DNA of 15,814 nucleotides from Dipetalonema caudispina (lineage: Eukaryota; Nematoda; Chromadorea; Rhabditida; Onchocercidae): assembly GCA_013365325.1 (NCBI GenBank), contig JABVXV010000680.1, positions 1 through 15,814 of the forward strand, read 5' to 3'. The notes beneath the pieces were generated by a model. The model worked only from the letters and a program-made list of their open reading frames with translations. It was not told where the DNA came from and made no database searches. A program made the translations under genes and the position numbers. The number at the start of each line of letters is the position of its first letter. Within the stretch, counting starts at the first letter, position 1. Below, piece by piece: positions 1 through 9,970 of this stretch.

Positions 1-466
1 CACTGACCCTCACACAACGTGACCTTTCAGTGTTGTCAGTACGGAAATGTTTCAAACATTGTAACACATTGTACCCCTCTCACAAGCAATTAAATTACAT
101 TGTTTCGTATTTTAACTTACATTCTTGCAAGCAGTAATGGAAAATATATTTGTAGCCAAAAGAATTTGGAAAACTTTTAAGTTCGAATTGACAAAAATGG
201 CGAACTTTCTAACCTTCTGAGGAACTGAGATTTTAGCAAGTAATTTTCTAACTTGATGTAGACCTATCAGTTGTAAATGTTTGTAGTCAGAGTTCAGATC
301 ATTCATGAATGGGATCTTGCAGTGAGTCTAAGTGCAGAAACAAACTATTTATTGCGTCAGACTACAACACCGATTCGTGGGTTAGTAATGGTAGCCATTC
401 GATTGGGATTGTTGTTCCGAATTCTAAATGTTTGAATTTTGACTAAGTATTTTTACAAATAGTAAA
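1..466 (-). repeat. Left arm of the long inverted repeat (truncated by window edge)
   Basis: Pairs in inverted orientation with 1019-1478. It contains a 64-codon minus-strand frame (306-112). The equivalent frame of the right arm matches well at first (shared LNSD, LQLI and ARK/VRK-like residues). It then reaches a stop where the left arm reads VPQK, with further stops downstream. Substitutions fall at all codon positions, so the frame is not evidently under protein selection, and I treat it as repeat DNA rather than a gene. Confidence 0.7.
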
Positions 467-1018
467 AAGGATATAGAAAGTAATTAATAATTTGATTTGG
501 TTAATAATAATTGGCATTCATTAAGTTGAGCTGAAAATTAAAATTTGACCACTCTTAATACGTAGCGATGCAGCGATTTATTTTAAAAAAATTTTATCCC
601 TTTAAAGAGCAGTAGAATAATTTAATATAGTATTAATTAATTTGTGCTCATTCTGAGTTATGAATTTTTCGTTATCTCTAAACAGCATTATCAGTATTAG
701 CATTCTAATGAAGTAAAATAATTCACCATTTACAGTATTTTCAATAAGTTTTAATTTCAGCGAAAATTCTTAAAACTTTTTAATAACTAATTAACTCGAA
801 CAGATTTCTGAATAAATTTGAACAGCAGATGTAATATATAGCTACTGAACGTATGGTACCAAAAAGAATTTCTAATTTATTTGGCTGAATTATCAATCAT
901 CTTTAGCAGATATTGGAAGTTTTTTAACAACGCTTAAAAATATTGTGAAATTTTATGAAGAAATTTCTAGCCTTCCCAAACATTTTTAGATAACTGGGTC
1001 TTATAAATTAACATAATG
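467..1018. other. Spacer between the inverted arms, no gene seen
   Basis: About 550 bp of AT-rich sequence between the two arms. I find no reading frame of note, no tandem array and no clear continuation of the inverted symmetry inward past about 466/1019. If the whole structure is a transposon, this would be its core, and it has no coding capacity left. Confidence 0.5.
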
Positions 1019-1478
1019 TTTACTATTAAGCTAAATGAGGAAAAACTAAATTCAAGCTAAAAATCGGAACATTGTATCAGATTAAACAATGAAAGCAATT
1101 CGCTGCAAAGCCAAATTTCGAATATAAAATACAAGAAACACTACGGTTTGCTACTGCATTTAGTTCCATTGTAAGATCCCATTTATAAGTGATCTGAACT
1201 CTGACGAAAAAGATTTACAACTGATAAGTTTGTATCAAGCTAGAAAATCACTTACAAAAGTTTCTTAGCAAATTTGCCATTTTTGATTGCTCCAACTCAA
1301 ATGTTTTCTAAGTTCTGTCAACCTAAAAACATATTTGCCTTTACTACCTGTAAAACTGTTAACGAAAAAACGAAACAGTGTACTTCAATTTTCGTATTGG
1401 ACATATTCAGTATTCTACAATGTCTGAATCATTTCCTTATTAACAGGATTGTATGGTTAGGTTGTGTTTGGATCAGCG
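1019..1478 (+). repeat. Right arm of the long inverted repeat
   Basis: Partner of 1-466 in reverse complement. The best-conserved blocks are 1154-1200, 1273-1284, 1371-1377 and 1416-1478. The outer end runs into a degenerate tandem array (see 1433-1640), which suggests the arm itself is built partly of subrepeats. A 119-codon frame opening with TTG at 1274 crosses this arm and the array. It is not called as a gene because the matching frame is not preserved in the left arm. Confidence 0.7.
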
Positions 1479-1640
1479 CAATTACTGTTGCAGAAGGTAT
1501 TTGTTTTGTTCCCGATTCGTGCCAACAATTTATTGTGGAAGACTTTTTTTTCTCGGTTCCTGTTTCCAGTTGTTATGGAAGGTTTTTTTTATTTCCAACT
1601 CGTATACCAATTATTTGGAGAAGAATTCTGTAATAGAAGC
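1433..1640 (+). repeat. Degenerate tandem repeat, period about 40 bp, about five units
   Basis: A recurring pattern of TTCC or a related start, an A/T-rich middle containing TTATT or TTGT, then a purine block GGAAG/GGTTAGG/GGAGAAG followed by a T run. The purine blocks lie near 1455, 1493, 1538, 1578 and 1618, spaced about 38-45 bp. TTCC starts are visible at 1433, 1509, 1557 and 1593. The segment is noticeably richer in G and C than its surroundings. Units are strongly diverged with indels, so this was called by eye and needs a self-alignment. Confidence 0.5.
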
Positions 1641-2461
1641 TTGATTGAAAATTATGACGAATTTATAGTACCATTTTGTTTAGTTCAGAAGGATAAAAAA
1701 TAGAATAATATAAGCATCAAATTTTTTTTTTTTCAAACCTTCTTAATATTGAAATACTAATTGTTTCTATTAAATTCTCATTATAAAAACAATTGAGTCA
1801 TTTTCATTTGATTGAATATTGTAATTTTGCACAATATTGCTTTATTATTTGAAAGAAATTTAAGTAAAGGTATGATTTGTTTTCTTTTTCAACAATGATT
1901 TTTATTTTATTTACAAATGTCAATATCGTTATTATTATATTGTGCTATTTTTTGATGGCTATTGAATAATGATTGTTATCATAACAAAATGGTTTCAGAT
2001 TTTGTATACAAATAAATGTAAATTTTTATGAATGAAAAATAAGCTGGATATGTCTTTTGGAATACAGATTAATATAATCCAAATCTTTATCCAGTGATTA
2101 CGGTATGATGAAATCGTACAGTAATATTATGGTATATGATCTTGTCCTTTAAACAAGTTGATACTATTGTTAAATTTCTATATTCAATCAAATGACTCAA
2201 ATTTTGCTTATCATTTATAAATATTTTTATATCAATAGTCCTTGAGATAATCAAAAATCATTTGATATTCTTCATTTGAATGTTTATGATAACATAATGT
2301 CATTAGCGGACGAAAAATAATTATATCGTAGGACGTTTTACTGCTTACATAAAAGTAGACAAATTATCAGTCTAAGCTACCAAGCAACATCTTAATTATT
2401 TTGTATTGCCATTTCGTATTTTCATATACCCTTCCCCTTTTTCATAAGCTACAATAGTATA
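1641..2461. other. AT-rich intergenic or intronic DNA
   Basis: No gene seen. Besides the inverted pair at 1793-2200 it holds a T run at about 1722-1732 and small palindromic motifs such as TTGTTATCATAACAA near 1973-1987. Nothing else here stands out. Confidence 0.5.
1793..2200. repeat. Second inverted repeat pair, short arms about 360 bp apart
   Basis: Bases 1804-1818 (TCATTTGATTGAATA) are the exact reverse complement of 2181-2195. The match extends through TTGAGTCA at 1793-1800 against TGACTCAA at 2193-2200, differing only by a 6-bp insertion in the left copy. Weaker similarity may reach about 1745-1855 and 2170-2255. This could be the subterminal part of a small non-autonomous element or a chance match in AT-rich DNA. 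The length of the match makes chance less likely but does not exclude it. Confidence 0.4.
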
Positions 2462-2500
2462 GTACCATTGGGTCATTTTGTGTACCACTGGTCATTTTGT
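2462..2500 (+). repeat. Tandem duplication, two units of 20 and 19 bp
   Basis: GTACCATTGGGTCATTTTGT at 2462-2481 is followed immediately by GTACCACTGGTCATTTTGT at 2482-2500, differing by one substitution and one missing G. This is a typical product of replication slippage. Confidence 0.85.
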
Positions 2501-4780
2501 AGGCTAGAGCAAGTATTTTACTAATCAGCTACTGATTGATTTGTCATATTCAACTGATCAAAAAAGGTTGGATCTATAAAACCGTACCTGTAATATACGA
2601 ATTACATGCGGCATATATTTGATGTGTTCAGGTAAGGATATCTATCAATTGTCCTTGGAATAAATAATTGTTTTTCAGCTAATGTCATCCATTTTTTGGT
2701 GCAACCTTGGAATAACTACAACGATAATTTGATTTTTTCTTATGTCCTTGCTTAACAAATATCGATCGTTTTTTAAGTTTTTCTGAAAATAAAAAGCAGC
2801 TACAACATCGATGTAATAATATTTTAAGGTGAATCATTCACGGTGAAGTGATTCTCGAAAAAATTTTTTAAATAATATTCTCACTTATTGCATTTTCAAA
2901 CTTTACATTAAATTTGAATTTTAAGAAAGTGTACTATCATTTTTTAATGGTGCAAGAGATCATCAGAATTCTTTTCCGGTTATCGATTCCGTTGAATGTT
3001 TGTTAAAACACAGCAGACTATCGGTAGCACTTATATAATATCACGAAACATAATCCAACTGATCCGCAATTAATAGTTAATTTGCTGTCGTATTCAGTCA
3101 TTGAAAAACCTTAATTGAGTCATTAAAATTCTCAAATCATTCACTATAATAGCACACTGTGCAAAGTATAATTTGGCTTTCTATTATATAAATCTCAACA
3201 TTACTGTATATTTTCGTTAATGATTAGTAGTCTCTTTCCTAAACATATTTTGGAATATCGTCAAAGTTGAGCAGTTGAATTAAGAACTTCGTAAAATATA
3301 TTAAAAAGTTCAATTAATTGCAGATTTAACTGATAATTAAAAATTTATAGCTCAGCCTAAATTGATGTAATATTGACAATATCTGTTGCTCTAACAGTAC
3401 TTAATGTTTATATATTAATATAAAACAACTGAGGGGAAAATAAGTTTAGAGAAATGCAAAGCAACAGCAATTTACCTCATTCAATGCTATATTTTCGATT
3501 TTCTAATATAAATGGATTAAAAGAAATGAAAGCTAACATTTATATGCTCTTGCTAAACGACATTATCGTATTCTAAGGTAATCTGTATATTTCATAGCTA
3601 GTACCGTATTCAAATGTACAGTATATTATTACCGGGCTAACGATGTCAATCGAATATCACGCTGCATTACAATAACTTGAAATTTTGCATTTATTTGAAA
3701 GAATATAATTTTGTTACAAAATTAAAGATTGTTCACCGCTTGCCAGTTTTATTCCATGTAAAAAGAGTAGTGAAGAATGATTGAGAGATTTGTGAAAAAA
3801 TCGATAAATCATTGTTAAACTTTACAAAATATAATTATTTTAAAATACTTATAAAACAGCATGAAAGAACAGATTATTATTAATTGATTAGTAAACAAAT
3901 TATATTCCACAAAATTAAATACAATATAATTATTCCTGATGTTTTTTCTCCTACCCTTCACTTCTCTATTTTAAATTAATTTTCAGTCAAACAAGCTAAG
4001 CAAATTTGGCTTAAGAAAAAAAAAAACTTCGATTAAATCAATGTAATTAAAAAATTTTCATTTTGTTATCATTCTTTTTTCACTGATAAATATTCATACA
4101 TATCGATCGAATTTCTGCTTAGTAGTAAAGTCATCGATTTTGCATATTTTTCTTTTTCTAACAGCCAGCAAAACAACATATATATTTGTGTGAAAAAAAA
4201 AAAAAAATGGAAATGAAAGCGATGTGAAGGCCATCCTTTTTCTTGCTGTATAATTCACAAAAATTGACCGAATATTATATACATTTTTGTTCGGCCTATT
4301 TGTCATTTCTTGGCTCAATCATATCCGTTGACCTTCTTTCGTATGGCTAATTATTGCTCATCATTTAATTACTTTGACATTTTTTCTACCTTTTTCTCTT
4401 CTTCCACACATTTCTGTTTGCTTCTCTATGAATATAAAGAATGATTCATTGTTTAAATTCACTATGAAATCATATTTTAAATTTATGAAAAAGAAGAAAT
4501 AAAGTTATGAAAACTTCATATGTACAAATTTTATTCTGTTTTATTTTATTTTTCGCTATTCTCTTTCAATAATTTCATTAGTGATTTTTTGGCCATTACT
4601 AGAAGTAATAGAACTATCGTTCCGTTCTTCCGTTGTTTTTTTCGCCGCTCAGTTGTCAATTTTGGAATATTAATTGTCATATGGGATCGAAAAGTGATAA
4701 TTAACAAATAGCAAATCAGAATTTGCATGATGCCAAACGATCGTGATTAAAATAATCACAGAAATTTTCGCAGTATTTTG
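2501..4780. other. AT-rich stretch without recognisable genes
   Basis: About 2.3 kb with no frame above 74 codons and no recognised motif. It contains a small hairpin at 2831-2854, the palindrome GCACACTGTGC near 3151, A runs at about 4016-4026 and 4193-4207, and pyrimidine-rich patches around 4385-4420. Several TTTCAG-like 3-prime splice motifs occur (for example near 2678 and 3985), but no open exon follows them. Confidence 0.5.
2831..2854. repeat. Small imperfect palindrome with a one-base centre
   Basis: GAATCATTCAC is followed by a single G and then GTGAAGTGATTC. The two halves are reverse complements apart from one bulged base. A short cruciform or hairpin is possible, and no function is inferred. 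Confidence 0.5.
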
Positions 4781-4782
4781 GT

Positions 4783-4819
4783 AAAAATTTCAAATTTTGA
4801 GAACAAAATTTGAAAATTT
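4783..4819. repeat. Tight AT-rich hairpin with a 4-base loop
   Basis: CAAATTTTG at 4791-4799 pairs with CAAAATTTG at 4804-4812 around the loop AGAA. The stem continues through about three more T-A pairs, a one-base bulge and three further pairs. It has no adjacent gene and no T run placed as a bacterial-type terminator, so it is noted only as structure. Confidence 0.55.
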
Positions 4820-5760
4820 CTTGAGTCTGCCATTCATTTAATCGTTAATCTTTTTTGTTATTACATACGAAATACAAATTTTTTGATCAATTTATCAATC
4901 ATAAATATGCGCAAATGATTCAATTTTCCCAAAAGCAATTATTGCCGCATCCTTTGAACTTTTGCTAAATTAATTGTTGGAGTCTAAATGTATTATTACC
5001 TTTTAAACTATATCGAATGAAATTGGTTTATTTTTTTCTTTCTACGAATTTCTTCACTTACTCTCGTAATAATTAATAATTCCCATAATTCAATAATTTC
5101 ACTGAGATACACTCAAGTAAATGAGATTTTAATGAATAAACAAATTGTTCAAAGAATGAATTTTTGTCTTGTCCACAAATATTGAATAGTATTATTTCTC
5201 TTCTTAGATTACAATCATTCCTCTTCCTGGACTATATCCATCCATTTTATTTCTTTCTTTACTTCTGATAATGTATCATAAAGTTTTACTCCTATTTTCC
5301 AAACTTAACACATTTTCGATTTCACCAATGAATCTATTCCTGAAAGAAAACAACCGAATAATCCTGATTCGTCTAACTACTATTTCGTCCAAAAGCTGAT
5401 TGATTTTTGTAAGTTGCTTAAAAGCCAATTAGTGGTCTATCATTCATTAATTAGGACTACTATAATTTAACAAAGCGTACAGATAATTTTAATTCTGAAA
5501 TTATATTTCAGTACTTAGCACAAATATTATCATTTTTTAACAGATATGATATCAAATTTTTTAAACAGTGCAAATTCATTTTTAGATTTTTCTTTGTGAA
5601 TGTTTGCTTCGCTTTCTTTTTTTTTATATTTATTTATAAAAAGTTACTAGACTTATTCATTAATCGTTTTGTTTTTTCAATATTTATTTCCTTTCCTTAT
5701 TTCATCTTTTTGGGAAAGTATCGCATGCTTTCTATTCCAATTGTTGCACTTTATTATTAT
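4820..5760. other. AT-rich stretch without recognisable genes
   Basis: No gene seen. A pyrimidine-rich patch lies at about 5195-5270. The 65-codon frame at 5596-5793 is a product of T-rich sequence: mostly Phe, Ile, Leu and Tyr with no recognisable domain. Confidence 0.5.
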
Positions 5761-5794
5761 CTTATCAACAAATTATCGATAAGTTTGTTATAAG
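5761..5794. repeat. 34-bp near-perfect palindrome
   Basis: CTTAT, a bulged C, AACAAA, the central palindrome TTATCGATAA, a bulged G, TTTGTT, then ATAAG. All other bases pair symmetrically (16 pairs, two single-base bulges). It could form a cruciform, or be a dimeric protein-binding site or an RNA hairpin. The sequence alone does not choose between these. Confidence 0.6.
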
Positions 5795-5962
5795 AAAATT
5801 TTTATGATATTGAATCGTTGTCTTTTTGTTTTCTTTAGTTTACTTTTGTTTTTGTCAAATTTTTCGCATCTATCTAATTTTCAACTCAAATTTTAACATT
5901 TTATATGCCACTAATGCCTATGTTAGCTAAATCATTACGAAATAAAAAATTTTTAAATATCA

Positions 5963-6851
5963 TTTTTTTTTTTTTTTTACTGAGGAAAGTATCGAAAAAA
6001 TTTGATACGAGTGTAAACAACCATTTCTATTTTCTATGATTTTTTGCTCATCAGTATTCATTCATTTGAATAAGTACTCTGAGATTTATTTGACTTAGCT
6101 CAAATCAAATTTAGTTTAATATCTTCAGTTTTTTTTTTTTTTTTTTTTTAATGAAAAAAGAGGAAAAACAGAAAAGCGAATTCTTATTTCCATAAATATA
6201 AATAGAAATTAGATAACCATGAAATTAGGATTCTCTCATAATAAGATCTAAATATATTTCAGGAAGATAAGCACACTTTACAAAAATAAGATTCAAATGT
6301 ACTTCACATAAATACAATTTAAATATTGTAATCAAAATCTTTAGTAAAGAAAAATAAATTTCACAACAAAATTGGGTCATGAAAATGTTTTAATTTTTCA
6401 TCCTTTGTGGAAATTTTCTTATTTATATACAGCACTATGATCTCAATACACTTCCTCTCCTTTTTTTCTGCATTGCTCTTTGACCTTCTTTAATATCTTT
6501 GATATATTTGATATTTTTGCTATTATCGTTAATTAATTCCATTTTTATATGTTACAATTATCCTACCTATCAATCTAAATGATATTTTCAATATTTTATT
6601 TCAAACTATTTACATATACAAGAAAAAAATTAAAACTAAAATATGAAAGAGAAAAAAAAAGAAACGATTGAGGAAGTTTATCTTTGCTTTTCTTCTGATC
6701 ACTTATAAGAGAGGTATGAAGGATGAAATGAGAGAAGAATTAGTTTACTAAGTAAATATGCCCTTCTCATTCGTTGTTGTCCTTATTCGTCAAATTTTTT
6801 TTTTTTTTTTTTATCAAAAACGATGCAATCTTTTTTTTTTTTTTTTTTTTT
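5963..6851 (+). repeat. Cluster of long T homopolymers
   Basis: T runs of 16 (5963-5978), 21 (6129-6149), 18 (6795-6812) and 21 (6831-6851) bases lie within 0.9 kb, all on the same strand. Such runs are common in AT-rich eukaryotic intergenic DNA and may be poly(A) tails of old retroposed sequences inserted in minus orientation. I see no body of such an element or flanking target duplications. The exact run lengths may also be unreliable because of sequencing. Confidence 0.85.
6240..6325 (+). repeat. Degenerate tandem duplication, period 45 bp
   Basis: The 22 bases at 6240-6261 and those at 6285-6306 match at 18 positions (both begin AATAAGAT and end TTCA). Looser similarity continues into the second half of each unit. 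No third copy is apparent on either side. Confidence 0.55.
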
Positions 6852-7060
6852 AAACGAAATTTCGATATGACAATTTATCTCACTCATTTTCAAATATTTC
6901 GATGCATAATTGCTGGATTACATTTCCATAGAGAGCTGGAATGATTCTCAATCAATCATATTATCGATTCAGTATTCATTTAATCTTTTTCAAATATGTA
7001 ATTTAATGTTTGGTTTAATTTTTCACATTTCATTATTTCAGTAAATCTTTGAAGTTTATT

Positions 7061-7495
7061 TCATTCTTAATTGAACTTATTTGTTTACATCGTATCGTAT
7101 CACGAATGTCTGAGCAAAATGATAACATAACATTTGTTCTTAATTGAACTCAATTATCATCATCATCTTATCGCTGGCGTTTGAGAGAAATGATAATTGA
7201 ACTTAATTGTCATCATCTTATCTTATCGCGGATATTTGTATAAAATGATAATATAACATTTGTTTACAATTGTCATTATTTATCCTTACCGTTTGTTCTA
7301 AACTTTCATTTATCCAAATCGCGGATATTTGAACAAAATAGTAACATAACATTTGATTTTAACTGGATCTATTTGTCGCCATCTTATCTCAGATATTTGA
7401 GCAAGATAAAAATGTAATATTTGTTCTTAATTGAACTTAACTTTTATTCCTAATCGTATCGCAGGTATTTGAACAAAATATTACACAACATTTTT
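7061..7495 (+). repeat. Degenerate minisatellite, about six units with a period near 70 bp
   Basis: The recurring core is (T/A)TATCGC, GGATATTTGA, CAAAATGATAACATAAC, ATTTGTTCTTAATTGAACTT and a TCATCAT-like tail. The TTGA landmark occurs at about 7110, 7181, 7236, 7329, 7397 and 7469, giving spacings of 71, 55, 93, 68 and 72 bp. The short interval reflects a deletion inside one unit and the long one an insertion. A partial unit (TTCTTAATTGAACTTATTTG) lies upstream at 7064-7083. Units keep CpG-containing ATCGC and are diverged, so the array is old. No protein frame runs through it. Confidence 0.75.
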
Positions 7496-9227
7496 TTCTT
7501 TTTGATTTTTGAAAACATTAAACAAAGTTCAAAAACAATACAACCTTTTTTGAATAATTTAGGCTACTCAAATTATTAGCAGTTCTATTTAATTAATGCA
7601 CTTATATCATGAATTTGTGTCTGAGAATGCAAATATTGCTTAGCATTTGGTGATCATATTGTATTGAAAATTCATTGCTACTTCTTAGAGATGCGAACAT
7701 TTTAAATAGTAAATTTGAATTTGTTTTTTCAAATAATGGATAAATTTAGAATATATTTCCAAGGAATAAGTTGACGTTATAGTTATCTGCTGATGATCAA
7801 AGCTTTTCCGGATCCAAATCTAGATAACGACAAGCTTTCTAGTTTTGTTTCAAGTTTTTCTTTTTGATGCAAATATTATTAGTTCGTTGTGCTTACTATC
7901 CCATTTTTTGCCTCATCGTACTTACCACAATATTACTTATATAACTTATTTTTCACAACTTACTTATTACATATCAGTTTTTCCGTTTATAGTTTTCTTA
8001 CTTAATAAAAGTTGTATACTTTATAACGTACGTGAAGAAACGTAAACTGTTATTAGGAGAATAAACATCAACTATGTATAGCAGCAAAAATAATTGAATT
8101 AGTAATTAATTAAAAACGAAAAGTACAAATTGTTAGCGCCTACTTTTTTTTATCCTATTGAATCTTTATCAGATTCACAATTTTTTAAAAATTATGTGCA
8201 ATAAACAATTTTGAGATTCAGTGATTGAATGTGAAAAGTTTTTTTTGATTCTTTTAATCATAAAACTTATTTCTATTCTTAGATTTTACCAAAAAAAAGC
8301 AAATTTAGCAGATATTAAATAGAAGAGAAGAGAGTAAATAGCAATGTTTTACTGATTAAAAACGATTAGCCTAACTAAAAATACAACAGAAATCATCAAT
8401 TTTCGTATAACAAACATCATTTACTACAATTTCGAGTGTCATCGCTTCATAGTCATTCGGATAGCTCGTGAGTTTATTTGATTACCTAAATTTTTTAAAT
8501 TTTTTCCTCCCTCATAAAATTGCATAGATATATGAAAATGCAAATATAATCATAGCAATTATCATAATAAGACTTCCAATTGTTTCGCATAAAATTTCTA
8601 AAGGGAAAAAAAATAATTTTCAAATGGTTTTTTTACAAATTTCGCTTTTTATTTTTGTGAAATCCTTCTATAAGATGATAATAGCGACTATTAAATTGAT
8701 ACTATACTAACACTCTTTTAATAAGGAATAGGAATATTTGCGAGATTAGATTAAATTTTTGAAAATATGGGGTAGAAAATTAGACTAGATTAGATTTTGA
8801 ACAGTACTAAAATGATAAATAGTTGTAAACAGATGAAAATTGATGAAAGGTGAGGAAATGACGACGAATAATTCCAGTCTGAATAAGAAATAGATTGATC
8901 GATGAGAAAAAAGTGGAGAAATGTTGAAAGAATCATCGGAAGTAGGTGGATCAAGCAAGGAATTTAGTTTTACGATTATCATCAGTGTTATCATCATTCA
9001 CTCATATCTTGAATTGAGAAAGTTGTAATCAGAATAGACATAAATATCTCGACAAGTAATGTAAGGTTAAACATTTGAAATAAATGTAGTAAGCTAGAAA
9101 CTTGGCTCACGAAAATCGCAATGTTTTCGCAAAAAAAATAACATCATTATTATTATTGTTAATTATTATTATCATGATTAATCATTCTTGTGTGAAGATT
9201 ACAACAATAAGAATAGGCATGAATAAA
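7496..9227. other. AT-rich stretch without recognisable genes
   Basis: No gene seen in about 1.7 kb. Frames at 7845-8045 (plus) and 8785-8997 (minus) are of low complexity and match no family I know. Bases 8815-8965 are purine-rich on the plus strand. That explains the open minus-strand frame, because few stop codons arise from a pyrimidine-rich complement. Confidence 0.5.
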
Positions 9228-9255
9228 TCTCTCTCTCTCTCTCTCTTCTCTTCTC
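9228..9255 (+). repeat. (TC)n microsatellite
   Basis: Nine uninterrupted TC units at 9228-9245, followed by TTCTC-type variants to 9255. This is simple-sequence DNA. Confidence 0.9.
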
Positions 9256-9831
9256 GAAAATGAACAAAGAGAAAATATTATTGTATGGTCATCAAAGAGA
9301 AAAAAAAAAAAGAAGTTGTCTCACAGATAATTTATTCGTTAGCGCAAATCTTCTCTGATGAGAAAGTCCTTCAACACAATTCATCGAATCATTGGCTGTT
9401 TCTTTGCCATTACTCCGATTTATAAATATATTTATTATGAATTTCAAATTATTACATTGAATTTTTTTCCCTTTTTTTTTTTGGAAACACTGAAACAATG
9501 GAAAAAATTATTTTAAATTATGTTTTATTATATTTAATCTCTAATTATATTTAATCTCTTGTTATTTTTGGTATTCATAAAATTTCGCTTGTTTTTTCAT
9601 TTTAATGTAATATTTGATGGCAATTTTTGAATTCATTAATTATTCTTGAAATTTTGAGATTACACACTAACAACAAAATAGTATTTTGTGACCTTTTTTT
9701 TTTTCGATTAATTCGTTAAAAATAATTTCGGAATCTAGTTTATTTCGGAATTATATGAACTAAAAATGGGGGGTAATAAGACAGAATGGAGATTAAACTA
9801 AATTGAGTAGAACTAAATTAAATATAATTGG
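9256..9831. other. AT-rich stretch with one short tandem duplication
   Basis: No gene seen. Two 17-bp units occur in tandem at 9527-9560 (ATTATATTTAATCTCT plus one base, repeated). The 68-codon minus-strand frame at 9498-9292 is not recognisable. A CTGATGAG motif at about 9355 was examined as a ribozyme core and rejected. Confidence 0.5.
9527..9560 (+). repeat. Tandem duplication of a 17-bp unit
   Basis: ATTATATTTAATCTCT occurs at 9527-9542 and again at 9544-9559, each followed by one variable base. Two copies only. Confidence 0.85.
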
Positions 9832-9864
9832 CCTAAATTTTGTTTAAACGAGGTAAAATTTAGG
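9832..9864. repeat. Perfect 10-bp-stem hairpin enclosing GTTTAAAC
   Basis: CCTAAATTTT at 9832-9841 and AAAATTTAGG at 9855-9864 are exact reverse complements with a 13-base loop. The loop begins with the 8-base palindrome GTTTAAAC (9842-9849). No flanking gene gives it a role. Confidence 0.65.
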
Positions 9865-9970
9865 AATTTAAGTTATATGATTTCGTTAATAGTACTTTCT
9901 TCTTATTTGTTTGCAGATTTCTTTTCCGGTTTTTGTTATTCAAAATTTTCAAAATTTGCGCTAATTCCAA

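Larger units (their letters stand above)
1..1478. repeat. Long diverged inverted repeat, probable relic of a foldback or long-TIR DNA transposon
   Basis: The reverse complement of about 1-466 aligns with about 1019-1478. Anchors run colinearly: 1-63 pairs with 1416-1478 without gaps (47 of 63 matching by my count), 101-107 with 1371-1377, 193-204 with 1273-1284, 291-300 with 1191-1200 (GATCTGAACT, exact), 311-316 with 1175-1180, 414-420 with 1064-1070, and 458-466 with 1019-1027. Small indels separate the anchors, and identity over the good stretches is perhaps 70-75%. The match is still good at base 1, so the left arm continues outside the window. The spacer of about 550 bp shows no transposase reading frame. 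Long TIRs around a short non-coding core are known from foldback elements and from non-autonomous elements such as C. elegans Tc4. I do not recognise a specific family. A head-to-head duplication of an ordinary dispersed repeat is the alternative. Confidence 0.75.

Noticed and set aside
112..306. 64-codon minus-strand frame as a small gene
   Set aside because: It lies in the left arm of the inverted repeat. The right-arm copy has in-frame stops, and substitutions show no codon-position bias.
1274..1633. 119-codon plus-strand frame as a gene
   Set aside because: It opens at TTG, lies across a repeat arm and a degenerate tandem array, is in T-rich sequence, and the corresponding frame in the inverted partner is not maintained. 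No domain is recognised.
7007..7026. Spliced-leader-like GGTTTAATT motif
   Set aside because: Only the first nine or so bases resemble a nematode SL1 start. The rest of the leader and the donor site are absent.
8785..8997. 70-codon minus-strand frame
   Set aside because: It comes from the complement of a purine-rich plus strand, which rarely forms stop codons. There is no recognised motif, and the residues are of low complexity.
9350..9400. Second CTGATGAG motif at about 9355 as a ribozyme
   Set aside because: The only nearby CGAA is not followed by A, and no convincing helices can be formed.
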